64,000 nucleotides of DNA, taken from NCBI GenBank assembly GCA_002701395.1, contig NZVC01000051.1, forward strand, positions 1 through 64,000, given 5' to 3'. A model generated the notes under the pieces. That model was given only the letters and a program-made list of their open reading frames with translations. It was not told the DNA's origin and ran no database searches. Below, in pieces: positions 42,572 through 51,239 of the stretch. Positions within the stretch are counted from its first letter, which is position 1. Each line of letters starts with the position of its first letter. Origin of the DNA: Maritimibacter sp. GTDB lineage: Bacteria > Pseudomonadota > Alphaproteobacteria > Rhodobacterales > Rhodobacteraceae. Both the position numbers and the translations under genes were made by a program.

Positions 42572-43888
42572 ATGATGGACTGGACACTTTCAATCGCGAT
42601 TCTTGTCGGGGGCCTTTTGGTCTCGATGGGGATCGGCCTGCCGGTGGCGCTTGGCTTCTTCATGATCAACGTGATCGGCGTCTTCCTTTTCATGGGCGGC
42701 GTGCGCGGCATCGACCAGATGGTGTCGAACGCCACGATGGCGGTTTCGACCTATTCGCTGGCGCCGGTGCCGCTGTTTCTGGTGATGGGCGCGCTGTTCT
42801 TCCACTCGGGCCTTGCGCGCCGGGTGCTGGACGGCATCGACGTGCTGATCGGCCGCCTGCCGGCCCGCCTGTCGTACCTGACCGTGACCTCGGGCACCGT
42901 GTTCGCGGCGCTGTCGGGGTCGTCGCTGGCCAACACCGGGATGCTTGGGTCGCTGATGGTGCCCGAGATGATGAAGCGCGGCTATAAGCGGCACATGGCG
43001 ATCGGCCCGATCCTTGGTTCGGGCGGCCTTGCCGTGATCATCCCGCCGTCGGCGCTGGCCGTGCTGTTCGGGTCGCTGGCGCGGGTCGACATCGGCGGTC
43101 TGCTGGTCGCGGGCTTGCTGCCGGGCGTGATCCTTGCGATCTTCTACGGCATCCTGATCTTCATTCAGGCCAAGATCGATCCCGACGCCGCGCCGTCCTA
43201 TGAATACACCCCCCTGCCGCTGGGCCAGCGCATCAAGATCTTCTGCCGCGACATCCTGCCGATGGTGCTGATCATCGTCGCGGTCGTGGGCTCGATCCTG
43301 ACCGGTTTTGCCACGCCCACGGAAAGCGGCGCGCTTGGCATCCTTGCCGTCGCCGTCCTTGCGCTGATCTTCCGCGCGCTGGACTTCAAGGCGGTGCGCG
43401 AGGCGATCGCGGATTCCGCCCGCGTCACCGGCATGACCTTCCTGCTGATCACCGCGTCGACCACCTTCGCGCAGCTGCTGGCCTTCTCGGGCGCGTCTTC
43501 GGGCCTTGTCCGCTGGGCGACCTCGCTTGAAATGGGTCCGACCGAGACGCTGATGGTGATGATGCTGATCCTGCTGGTGCTGGGCATGTTCATGGACCAG
43601 GTGTCGATGATGCTGATCACACTGCCGATCTTCGTGCCGCTGGCGCAGCACCTTGGCTATGACATGATCTGGTGGGGCCTGATCATGCTGCTGATGCTGG
43701 AAGTCAGCTTCACCACGCCGCCCTTCGGTCTGCTGCTGTTCGTGATGCACGGGGTCAGTCCTCCGGGGACGACGCTGCCGCAGGTGGCACGGGCCGCCCT
43801 GCCCTATATCGTCTGCGTCTTCCTGCTGATCGCGCTGGTGATCATGGTGCCCTCGTTGGCGACCGTCGTCCCCAACATGATCATGTAG
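42572..43888 (+). CDS. TRAP transporter large permease (DctM family)
   Basis: 438 residues, usual DctM length, with about 11-12 hydrophobic segments. SGSSLANTGMLGSLMVPEMMKRGYKRHMAIGPILGSGGLAVIIPPSALAVLFG is the classic DctM signature region, and FATPTESGALG lies in the second half. Forms the Na+-coupled pore. Confidence 0.93.
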   Translation: MMDWTLSIAILVGGLLVSMGIGLPVALGFFMINVIGVFLFMGGVRGIDQMVSNATMAVSTYSLAPVPLFLVMGALFFHSGLARRVLDGIDVLIGRLPARLSYLTVTSGTVFAALSGSSLANTGMLGSLMVPEMMKRGYKRHMAIGPILGSGGLAVIIPPSALAVLFGSLARVDIGGLLVAGLLPGVILAIFYGILIFIQAKIDPDAAPSYEYTPLPLGQRIKIFCRDILPMVLIIVAVVGSILTGFATPTESGALGILAVAVLALIFRALDFKAVREAIADSARVTGMTFLLITASTTFAQLLAFSGASSGLVRWATSLEMGPTETLMVMMLILLVLGMFMDQVSMMLITLPIFVPLAQHLGYDMIWWGLIMLLMLEVSFTTPPFGLLLFVMHGVSPPGTTLPQVARAALPYIVCVFLLIALVIMVPSLATVVPNMIM

Positions 43889-43901
43889 CGGAGGACCGGA
43901 C

Positions 43902-44393
43902 ATGAGCTTCAGAGACAGGGTTGCCTACGACGCCGAGGCGGGGACCTATCACGACGGGACGATGCGCTACATGTTCATCAAGCCCGAGGCGCTGATGGGG
44001 ATCGCCTTGGCGATGCCGGCGGAACAGCGGCCGGCGGTGATCGACGCGATGGCGGAAAGCGTAAGGGTGGCGGGCGGCAAGTCCGCCGCCACCTATCAAT
44101 CCGCCGGGGCCGACGAGGCCGAGAAACTTTTGGCGGTGATCCGCGAAACCTCGGGCCAGCTGGGCTGGGGCAAGTGGGACATCGCGCTGGAGTCCGACAA
44201 GCTGACGGTGACGGTCGAAGGGTCCCCCTTTGCCGCCGGGTTCGGCGCGTCGGACTTCCCGGTCTGCGGACCGATCCGTGGGATGCTGACGGCGGTGTCC
44301 TCGATGATCTTCGGCGGGCCGGTCCGGGTGACGGAAACCGCCTGCGCGTCGATGGGCGCCGAGCGGTGCGTCTTCGAGGCCGTGCCGGAATAA
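43902..44393 (+). CDS. V4R-domain (4-vinyl-reductase-type) protein
   Basis: 163 residues. The C-terminal half matches the V4R ligand-binding domain: FAAGFGASDFPVCGPIRGMLTAVSSMIFG, then VTETACASMGAERCVFEA with the conserved Cys residues. V4R domains bind small hydrophobic ligands and occur in BchJ and in aromatic-compound regulators. No DNA-binding or catalytic domain is attached. It sits 13 bp after the TRAP permease and before an FAD enzyme, so it may sense or carry the transported compound. Function inferred from fold only. Confidence 0.7.
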   Translation: MSFRDRVAYDAEAGTYHDGTMRYMFIKPEALMGIALAMPAEQRPAVIDAMAESVRVAGGKSAATYQSAGADEAEKLLAVIRETSGQLGWGKWDIALESDKLTVTVEGSPFAAGFGASDFPVCGPIRGMLTAVSSMIFGGPVRVTETACASMGAERCVFEAVPE

Positions 44394-44418
44394 CAGGGCC
44401 GGAACAACAAGGCTTGAT

Positions 44419-45819
44419 ATGACTGACTTCACGAAAACCCTGCAGGACACCTTCGGCGAGAAGGTCGTCACGCTGCGGGGAGAGATCCCCGAGAAATACT
44501 GGAACGACTGGGCCGGGCTTCCGGCGACGGAACCGCTGGCGCTGGCGCGGCCCTCGACCACCGAAGAGGTGTCGGGCCTGCTGGCCGCCTGTCACGCCGC
44601 CGGGGTGCCGGTGGTGCCGCAGGGCGGGCTGACCGGGATTTCCGGCGCTGCGCATCCGCAGGCCGACGGCATCGTCCTAAGCCTTGAACGCTTCGACGCG
44701 ATCGAGGCGATCGACACCGACGCGGGTACGATCACCGCGGGCGCGGGCGTGATCCTTGAAACGGCGCAGAACGCCGCCGCCGACAAGGGCATGATGCTGG
44801 GCATCGACATCGGGGCGCGCGGGTCGTGCCAGCTTGGCGGCGTGCTGGCCACCAACGCGGGCGGCAACACCGTGGTGCGCTATGGCATGGCGCGCGATCA
44901 TGTTCTGGGGCTAGAGGTCGTGCTGGCCGACGGCACCGTGATCGACGGCATGAACACCATGCTGAAGAACAACGCCGGGCTGGACCTGAAACAGCTGTTC
45001 ATCGGGTCCGAGGGCCTTCTGGGCATCATCACCCGCTGCGTGCTGCGCCTGCACCCGAACCCGCCCGCGAAAGCGACCGCCTTCCTTGGCTGTGCCGACA
45101 CCGCGTCGGTCATCGCGCTGCTGCGCGCCGCGCGCGGGGCGCTGGGGCCGATGCTGTCGAGCTTCGAGGTGATGTGGCCGAGCTTCTTCCACTTCATGTC
45201 GAAGGGCACCGGGCTGGGCTCGCCGCTGGACGGTGAACACGGCGCCTACGTGATCCTTGAAGCCACCGGTTTCGACGCCGAGGCGACGCGGGGCGCGATG
45301 GAAAACCTGTTCGAAAAGGCGTTCGAGGACGGGCTGGTCGAAGACGGCGTGCTTGCGAACTCGGTCAAGGAAGAACGCGCCCTGTGGGCCGTGCGGGAAA
45401 GCCCCGCCGAGTACGAAACCGTGCTGGGCCCGCTGGTGCCGTTCGACGTGGGCATCCCCATCGCGAAGATGGACGAGGCGGTGACCCGGATCGAGGCGGC
45501 GGTGGCCGATGCCTTCCCGACCGCGCGGTCGTTGTCCTACGGGCATATCGGGGATTCCAACCTGCACGTCGTGGTGAACGTCCCCGAGGCGGGGCGCGCG
45601 CAGCCGGAGAAAGAGATCAAGAAGATCGTCTACGGCATCACGCGGGAACTGGGCGGCACGGTGTCCGCCGAGCACGGGATCGGCGCGATCAAGCGAGACT
45701 ATCTAGGCTATTCGCGCACCGAGGCCGAGATCGCGCTGATGCGCACCATCAAGGCGGCGCTGGACCCCAAGGGCATCCTGAACCCGGCGAAAAGCTTTGA
45801 CGCGGGGATGGCTGCGTGA
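44419..45819 (+). CDS. FAD-linked 2-hydroxyacid dehydrogenase (GlcD/D2HGDH/DLD type)
   Basis: 466 residues. FAD_binding_4 region LARPSTTEEVSGLLAACHAAGVPVVPQGGLTGISGAAHPQADGIVLSLERF, then GARGSCQLGGVLATNAGGNTVVRYGMARDHVLGLEVVLADG. The C-terminal FAD-oxidase domain has SYGHIGDSNLHVVVN (metal-binding His residues) and SAEHGIGAIKRDYL. Oxidises a D-2-hydroxy acid to the 2-oxo acid, passing electrons to a quinone or flavoprotein. The adjacent TRAP importer and aldolase suggest the acid is imported, oxidised and cleaved. Confidence 0.88.
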   Translation: MTDFTKTLQDTFGEKVVTLRGEIPEKYWNDWAGLPATEPLALARPSTTEEVSGLLAACHAAGVPVVPQGGLTGISGAAHPQADGIVLSLERFDAIEAIDTDAGTITAGAGVILETAQNAAADKGMMLGIDIGARGSCQLGGVLATNAGGNTVVRYGMARDHVLGLEVVLADGTVIDGMNTMLKNNAGLDLKQLFIGSEGLLGIITRCVLRLHPNPPAKATAFLGCADTASVIALLRAARGALGPMLSSFEVMWPSFFHFMSKGTGLGSPLDGEHGAYVILEATGFDAEATRGAMENLFEKAFEDGLVEDGVLANSVKEERALWAVRESPAEYETVLGPLVPFDVGIPIAKMDEAVTRIEAAVADAFPTARSLSYGHIGDSNLHVVVNVPEAGRAQPEKEIKKIVYGITRELGGTVSAEHGIGAIKRDYLGYSRTEAEIALMRTIKAALDPKGILNPAKSFDAGMAA

Positions 45820-46556
45820 GCGTCCTGCGCGAGCGCATCGCGGCGCGGGAAGCCCTGCGCGGGCCGTTCATGGCGATCCCCTCGCCCGTCGCGGTCGAGA
45901 TCGTCGCGGGCGCGAAGCCGGACTTCATCTGCATCGACTGCGAACACAGCCCGATCGGTGACGGCCTGCTGACCGACATGATCCGCGCGGCGGACGTGGC
46001 GGGGGTGCCGTCTTTGGTGCGGGTGCGCGGCAAGGCGGCGCCGAACATCTCGGCGGCGCTGGACGCGGGGGCCTGCGGCATCTTGGTGCCGCATGTCGCC
46101 ACGGCGGCCGAGGCGAAAGCGGTCGTCCGCGCGGCCCGCTTCGCCCCCGAAGGCGCACGCGGCGCCGGGCCGGGCCGGGCGGCGGGCCACATCCGCGACA
46201 TCGGCACACTTGTGGAACGGGCGCGGCGTGAGACGGTCGTCGCGGTGCAGCTTGAAACGCTGGACGCGGTTCAGAACGTGGACGCCATCCTTGCGGTGCC
46301 GGGGATCGACGTGGCTTTCATCGGGCCGGGCGATCTGGACGTCGACCGCGCCGCGCGCGGGGCGTCCGACACGCTGGAAACGCTGATCGACCGGGTCGTC
46401 GCCGCGGCGGATGCGGCCGGGGTCCCCGCCGGGATCTTCACCCCGAACCGCGAGGCAAGCGCGCGGTGGTTCAAGCGGTTGTCGTTCGTGATCGAAGGCT
46501 CGGACGCGCTTTGGCTGACGCAGGCGAGCGATCAGGCTTTGGCGCCTTTGGGGTAG
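45816..46556 (+). CDS. HpcH/HpaI-family 2-oxoacid aldolase
   Basis: 246 residues. Features: CIDCEHSPIGDG with the catalytic His, SLVRVRGKAAPNI with the Arg, DAGACGILVPHVATAAEAKAVV, and GRAAG. These class II aldolases split 4-hydroxy-2-oxo acids into pyruvate plus an aldehyde using a divalent metal. The GTG start overlaps the FAD enzyme's stop by 4 bp, so the two are coupled, as expected if the dehydrogenase makes the aldolase substrate. A repeat element follows the stop. Confidence 0.87.
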   Translation: MSVLRERIAAREALRGPFMAIPSPVAVEIVAGAKPDFICIDCEHSPIGDGLLTDMIRAADVAGVPSLVRVRGKAAPNISAALDAGACGILVPHVATAAEAKAVVRAARFAPEGARGAGPGRAAGHIRDIGTLVERARRETVVAVQLETLDAVQNVDAILAVPGIDVAFIGPGDLDVDRAARGASDTLETLIDRVVAAADAAGVPAGIFTPNREASARWFKRLSFVIEGSDALWLTQASDQALAPLG

Positions 46557-46561
46557 GGTTG

Positions 46562-46615
46562 GATGGGGTGAAACCCCATCCTACATGCCACCGTCGATGG
46601 GGTTTCACCCCATCG
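46562..46615. repeat. REP-like palindromic element, copy pair 1
   Basis: GATGGGGTGAAACCCCATCCTAC (46562-46584, positions only partly symmetric) and its inverted partner CGATGGGGTTTCACCCCATCG (46595-46615). Each unit is itself a hairpin, and the two form a larger cruciform. Located between convergent genes; likely also a bidirectional terminator. Confidence 0.75.
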
Positions 46616-46624
46616 ACAGGCGGA

Positions 46625-47116
46625 TCACCCCGCCGCCTGCAATCTCCGGAACCGGGACTGCGCATAGACCAGCGCCTCGCCGTTGGCGCGGGTGCTTTCC
46701 TTGATGCGACCGATGAAGATGCGGTGCGTGCCGGAATCGCTGTGGCTGTCGACCTCGCAGCACAGGCAGACCAGCGCCGAGGACAGGCGCGGCTGGCCGC
46801 CCTGCGTTTCGTCCCAGTCGCCGGCGGTGAACTTGGCCGCGCCGTCCAGTCCGCGCGCGCCCGCGAAGGTCATCGCGATCTCGTCGGCGGTGTCGTCCAG
46901 CAACTGTACGCTGAACCGGCCTGTCCGGGTGATCTCGGCGCAGGTGTCGGTCTGGCGGTTCACGCAGACCAGAAGGCTGGGCGGGGTGTCCGACACGGAA
47001 CACACGGCGGTGGCGGTGATGCCGCGCCGGGCGTCGCCCGACCCCACGGTGACAAGCGTCACTGCACCGGGGAAATGCGCCATCGAGTCGCGGAAATCCT
47101 GGGTCGAGATGGTCAT
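46625..47116 (-). CDS. Flavin reductase, DIM6/NTAB (HpaC-like) component
   Basis: 163 residues. RDSMAHFPGAVTLVTVGSGDARRGITATAVCSVSDTPPSLLVCVN is the flavin-reductase signature, followed by GRFSVQLLDDTADEIA, and GTHRIFIGRI near the C-terminus. It supplies reduced FMN or FAD to a partner monooxygenase, most likely the one at 48110-49309, encoded upstream in the same operon. AGGAGG 8 nt before the ATG decides the start. Its start overlaps the stop of the LysR gene by 4 bp. Confidence 0.88.
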   Translation of the reverse strand: MTISTQDFRDSMAHFPGAVTLVTVGSGDARRGITATAVCSVSDTPPSLLVCVNRQTDTCAEITRTGRFSVQLLDDTADEIAMTFAGARGLDGAAKFTAGDWDETQGGQPRLSSALVCLCCEVDSHSDSGTHRIFIGRIKESTRANGEALVYAQSRFRRLQAAG

Positions 47117-48042
47117 GGCGTGTCCTCCTGTGCGGTGAGGGTCTGGACGATCAGGCCGCGCAGCCACGCAAGCGCGGGATCGGTGGCAAAGCTGTCGTGG
47201 ACCCAAAGCTTGATGTCGTAGGGCGGCAGGTCGAACGGCAGGGCGCGCATGACGAAGCCGCCGCGCGGCGCCAGCCGGGCATAGATCGAATGCGGGAAGA
47301 TCGCCACGAAATCGCTTTGGCGCACGACCTCGGGGACGACGGTGAAATGTTCCAGACGGGCCCGCGCGCCGATGCGGATGCCGCGCTGTTCGAGGATCTC
47401 GCGCGCCATCTGATAGCCGGTTGCGGCGCGGCTGACATCGACGAAGGACAAGCCGGCAAAGCTGTCCTCGGTCCACGGCCCGGTGGCGGCGGGGTGGTCT
47501 TCGCGCATCAGGCAGACCAGCCGGTCCTGGATCAGCTGCTCGCCGCGGCAGCGCGCATCCTCAAGCCCCGGCAGATAGCCAAGCGCCAGATCCACCTGCC
47601 CCGACCGCAGCGCGCTTTCGGTCTCTTCGGGGTCGATCCGCACCGAGGTCAGGCTGGCGCGCGGCGCCACGCGGTCCAGCGCCGCAAGGATGCGGGGCAT
47701 CGAATAGAACTCGCCCGTGTCGGTCATCGCGATGCGGAACCGGCGGGCGGACTGCGCGGGGTCGAAGCTGTGAGCGTCGTGGATCGTGCGGTCCAGCAGC
47801 GACAGCGCCGTCTCGAACGGGCCGCGCAGGCGGGTCGCCGTCTCGGTCGGCTCCATCCGGTTGCCGACGCGCTGGAACAGCGGATCCTGAAACTGGTCAC
47901 GCAGCCGTTTCAGCGCGTGGCTGACGGCGGGCTGGGTCAGCCCAAGCCGCTGCCCCGCGTCGGTCAGGCTGCGGGTGTCAGAGATCGCTAGGAAGACCTT
48001 CACAAGGTTCAGGTCGAACCGGGTCGGATGCACGGGTTTCAT
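47113..48042 (-). CDS. LysR-family transcriptional regulator
   Basis: 309 residues from MKPVHPTRFDLN. Helix-turn-helix RSLTDAGQRLGLTQPAVSHALKRLRDQFQDPLFQR, then a substrate-binding effector domain (FRIAMTDTGEFYSMPRILAAL, DLALGYLP). Usually activates a neighbouring catabolic operon in response to a pathway metabolite. It is unusual in lying inside the operon between the monooxygenase and reductase genes rather than divergent. Earlier in-frame starts at 48060 and 48108 are possible. Confidence 0.88.
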   Translation of the reverse strand: MKPVHPTRFDLNLVKVFLAISDTRSLTDAGQRLGLTQPAVSHALKRLRDQFQDPLFQRVGNRMEPTETATRLRGPFETALSLLDRTIHDAHSFDPAQSARRFRIAMTDTGEFYSMPRILAALDRVAPRASLTSVRIDPEETESALRSGQVDLALGYLPGLEDARCRGEQLIQDRLVCLMREDHPAATGPWTEDSFAGLSFVDVSRAATGYQMAREILEQRGIRIGARARLEHFTVVPEVVRQSDFVAIFPHSIYARLAPRGGFVMRALPFDLPPYDIKLWVHDSFATDPALAWLRGLIVQTLTAQEDTP

Positions 48043-48109
48043 GGGCGCAGGCTGCGCCATTCCCGGCGGGAATGACAGCCCTTGCGCATCTGCAGCCGAC
48101 CCGTCCATG

Positions 48110-49309
48110 TCACGGATAGCCGCGCGGCGCGTCGAGGCCGGTCAGCACACGGCCCGCGCTTTCCAGCACGATGTCGGTGACAGCGGCGTGCTGGGTCACG
48201 ACCATCGCGTCGCGCAGATACCGCTGCATCGGGTTCTTCTTCGAGATCACGCCCATCCCGGCGATGGTATAGGCGCGCTGCACCACCTCGGCGCCGACGC
48301 GGGCGGCGTTGGTCGCCGACAGCCGCAGCATGTTGTTCTGGTCCAGCGTGACCGGGTCGCCCTTCATCAGGTTGTCCCACGCCTCTTCCGCCGCTTCGTA
48401 GAAGAACGCCCGCGCGCCGCGCAGCAGCGCCTCGCACTCGGCGATGCCGGACAGGTAATAGGGGCGGTCGCACAGGCGGGCGTGGCCGACGGCGATCTTG
48501 GCGGCGCCGGACACCGACTTGGCCTTCTCGATTGCGGCGCGGGCCAGCCCGAGGTTGCAGGCGGCGTGCACCTGCGCCTGATAGGCCATCGCGGGATACT
48601 TATACAGCGGCTCGTCCACCACGCCGGGGGCGCCGCGTTCGCAGATCCACATGTCGGGATAATACTTGTCGGTGACGGTGGTGTCGTGGCTGCCGGTGCC
48701 CTGCATCCCCGAGACGTCCCACGACTCGATGATCTCGACCTCGGCGGCCGGGGCGACGGCCATCATCACGGTCGGCGGCGCGCCTTCCTCGGCGCCCTGC
48801 GGCTTGCCGGCGATGCCGACGCCGATCCAGTCGGCGCCCATGCAGCCCGAGGCGAATTTCCACCGGCCGGACACCTGCCAGCCGCCATCGACGCGCGTGG
48901 CTTCCTGCACCGGGTGCAGCCCGCCCGCGAAAACCTGATCGGGGCCGTCGGCGTACATCACCGCCTGCGCCTCTTCGCACAGGGCGGCGGTATAGGTGTT
49001 GGCAGAGCCAAAGGCCGACACCCACGCGGCAGAGCCGTCGACGGTGCCGATCTTGTCGACCATCTTCAGAAAGTGATGCGGCGCCATCGCGTCGCCGCCG
49101 AACTTCTTCGGCGTGGCGGACCGGAAGATGCGGGCCTTCTTCATCAGGTCGATCACGTCGCGCGGGATGTGCCGCTTTTCCTCGAACTCTTCGACACGTT
49201 CCCCGATCACCTGCAGCAGGTGCTGGAATTCGGTCGTTTCGGTCAGCTTGTCGAACTGGGCCTCGGTCAGGTCCGCAGCGGACAGGGCAGGCGAAAACGG
49301 CTGGTTCAT
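48110..49309 (-). CDS. Two-component flavin monooxygenase, acyl-CoA-dehydrogenase fold
   Basis: 399 residues, as in HsaA, HpaH-type and IacA/IadD-type oxygenases. The N-terminal helical region (GERVEEFEEKRHIPRDVIDLMKKARIFRSATPKKFGGD) and GGWQVSGRWKFASGCMGADWIGVGIAG are typical of the hydroxylase branch, not of true acyl-CoA dehydrogenases, whose catalytic Glu is absent there. It would use reduced flavin from the HpaC-like reductase and O2 to hydroxylate an aromatic or indolic ring. Substrate not determined by sequence; indole-3-acetate is the working guess from neighbours. Start MNQPFSP at 49309; the longer frame crosses the divergent promoter. Confidence 0.8.
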   Translation of the reverse strand: MNQPFSPALSAADLTEAQFDKLTETTEFQHLLQVIGERVEEFEEKRHIPRDVIDLMKKARIFRSATPKKFGGDAMAPHHFLKMVDKIGTVDGSAAWVSAFGSANTYTAALCEEAQAVMYADGPDQVFAGGLHPVQEATRVDGGWQVSGRWKFASGCMGADWIGVGIAGKPQGAEEGAPPTVMMAVAPAAEVEIIESWDVSGMQGTGSHDTTVTDKYYPDMWICERGAPGVVDEPLYKYPAMAYQAQVHAACNLGLARAAIEKAKSVSGAAKIAVGHARLCDRPYYLSGIAECEALLRGARAFFYEAAEEAWDNLMKGDPVTLDQNNMLRLSATNAARVGAEVVQRAYTIAGMGVISKKNPMQRYLRDAMVVTQHAAVTDIVLESAGRVLTGLDAPRGYP

Positions 49310-49528
49310 CGTGGTGATCCCTTGTTGGCCCATGTTGGCGTTGAGGAAATGATGCACCGGAGATATTTTATAATTCCAATTCATAATCGGAATATTGCCG
49401 ATACATGGCGCGAATGCGGTTACATTCGCGGGACGAATGCGCATGATGCGGCGCATTGATTGGACCTTGGGCAGCGGTCGTGGCACCTGCAGTGGCGGGA
49501 GGCCACTGCGGGACAGGGAACGGCGCAC

Positions 49529-50125
49529 TTGGAACACCGGTTTTTCGACTTCACGGCGGAAGCGCCGTTCGACCGTTATCGTCTGATGGCGAACTCTGTC
49601 ACGCCCCGGCCCATCGCGCTGGTGACGTCCGTTTCGAAAGACGGCACGCCGAACGCCGCGCCGTTTTCCTTCTTCGGGCTGCTCAGCCACGACCCCGCGA
49701 CGCTGGCCATCGGGATCGAGCCCCGGCCCGACGGGCGCCGCAAGGATACGGCGGCGAACATTCTCGAAACCGGGGAATTCATCGTCCAGATCTCGGATGC
49801 GGCGATGGCGGCACAGATGGACGCCTGCGGTGCGCCGGTCGAGCCGGAAGCGGACGAGCTGTCGCTGAACGGGATGGAGACGGTGCCGGGTACCTCGGTC
49901 GCGGTGCCCCGTATCGCGCTGGCGCCGGTGGCGATGGAGTGCACGCTGCATTCCACCATCGACCTTGGCCCCGCCCGCGACATCGTGCTGGGCACCATCG
50001 TCGGCTTTCACCTGCGCGCGGATGCCATCGGCGAGGACGGGCGGATCGATCAGGACGTGATCGACACCATCGGCCGGGTCGGTGCGATGTCCTACGCGAC
50101 GACGCGCGACCGTTTCCGGACCTGA
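49529..50125 (+). CDS. Flavin reductase-like FMN-binding split-barrel protein
   Basis: 198 residues from a TTG start. LMANSVTPRPIALVTSVSKDGTPNAAPFSFFGLLSHDPATLAIGI is the flavin-reductase domain, with DTAANILETGEFIVQISD. The family includes genuine reductases and proteins that bind FMN without known substrate. TTG 49529 (AGGGA upstream) gives a normal N-terminus; a TTG further upstream at 49460 would add 23 unusual residues. Divergent from the monooxygenase. Whether it serves the same oxygenase as the HpaC-like protein is unclear. It ends one base before the convergent DUF35-SDR gene. Confidence 0.75.
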   Translation: MEHRFFDFTAEAPFDRYRLMANSVTPRPIALVTSVSKDGTPNAAPFSFFGLLSHDPATLAIGIEPRPDGRRKDTAANILETGEFIVQISDAAMAAQMDACGAPVEPEADELSLNGMETVPGTSVAVPRIALAPVAMECTLHSTIDLGPARDIVLGTIVGFHLRADAIGEDGRIDQDVIDTIGRVGAMSYATTRDRFRT

Positions 50126-50126
50126 C

Positions 50127-51239
50127 CTAGCCCCACATCATCCGTTCGACGGCCTTCGGGTCTTTCGCCATGCGGTCGCGGAACTCTTCGGCTTCGGGAC
50201 CGACATAGACGTCTTCCAGCCCTTGCTGGAGCGCGGCCACGACGGCCTTTGCCAGCGCCTGCGGCGGCAGTTTCGGCGGCGGGGCGGCCGCGAAGGCGGG
50301 ATGATCCAGCGCGCCAGAGAACAGGTTGATCACCCGAATGCCACGCTGGGCCATGTCGGCGCGCAGCGATTGCGCGACCGACAGGGTGGCCGCCTGCGCC
50401 GCGGCGTAGCCGGCGGCGCCGGGCGTCGCCATTTGCGCGCTTAGGCTAAGCAGGTTGACCCACGCGACGGCGTTCTCGGCCAGCTTCGGGCCGAAGGCGG
50501 CGGCAAGGCGCATCAGGCCCAAAGCGCCTTTTTCGAGACTGTTTTGCGTGGCGTCGGTGCCCCCGCCGGTGACCCCGCCTATGCCCCCGGCGTGGTAGGT
50601 GCCAGCGGTATGGACCACGATGTCGACCGTCGCGCCGATCTTGTCGGCCAGCGCGGTGACGGACGCATCAGAGGTCAGATCAAGCTCGGACGCATCGGGC
50701 AGGATGACCTCTGCCCCGGCCTTGGTCAGCGCGTCGGCCAAAGGCTGCGCGGCGGGGTGCGCGGCATCGGTGATCAGCACGCGGCGGCCCTTGGGGTCGG
50801 CGGTCAGCGCGCGCCAGTGGGGATCGTCCTGCATGTCGGCGTCTCCGGTCTCGGGGTGGGCGTAGACCACGGGCATCCCCGCGCGGTCGAGTTTCAGCGA
50901 CAGCCGCACCCGCCCCTCGGGCGGGCAGGCGGGGTGCACGAAGGCGATCATCGTGACGCCGCAGTCGGCCTGAACCAGCCCCTGCCGCACCGGCGGAAGG
51001 GTCCGGAAATAGGGATCGCTGGTGATGTTCACGGTGGTCTCGGACAACAGCGTGCCGGTGTCGGGCGCGTCGTCGAATCCGAAATCCTGCGACAGGCAGT
51101 GCGGGCAGACATCGCGCACCGGGTACAGGAACGCGCCGCAGCCGCCGCAGCGTTGCAGGGCAAAGCGGCCCTGTGCCGCGCCACGGACAAGACCCAGGGT
51201 GGGACCGGATCGGGCGGCGGGGGGAAGCAGAACGGTCAT
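50127..51239 (-). CDS. DUF35 OB-fold protein fused to a degenerate SDR domain
   Basis: 370 residues, two domains. Residues about 20-165 are DUF35: rubredoxin-like zinc ribbon (CGGCGAFLYPVRDVCPHC) then an acyl-CoA-binding OB fold. Residues about 170-370 are an SDR fold with lost catalytic features: the Gly-rich loop reads ITDAAHPAAQ, the NAG motif reads HTAG, and YxxxK reads YAAAQ, so the Lys is gone. It probably does not catalyse redox. The zinc and OB domain should bind acyl-CoA and dock onto the thiolase-like partner, whose start overlaps by 4 bp. An enzymatic SDR cannot be excluded. Confidence 0.75.
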   Translation of the reverse strand: MTVLLPPAARSGPTLGLVRGAAQGRFALQRCGGCGAFLYPVRDVCPHCLSQDFGFDDAPDTGTLLSETTVNITSDPYFRTLPPVRQGLVQADCGVTMIAFVHPACPPEGRVRLSLKLDRAGMPVVYAHPETGDADMQDDPHWRALTADPKGRRVLITDAAHPAAQPLADALTKAGAEVILPDASELDLTSDASVTALADKIGATVDIVVHTAGTYHAGGIGGVTGGGTDATQNSLEKGALGLMRLAAAFGPKLAENAVAWVNLLSLSAQMATPGAAGYAAAQAATLSVAQSLRADMAQRGIRVINLFSGALDHPAFAAAPPPKLPPQALAKAVVAALQQGLEDVYVGPEAEEFRDRMAKDPKAVERMMWG

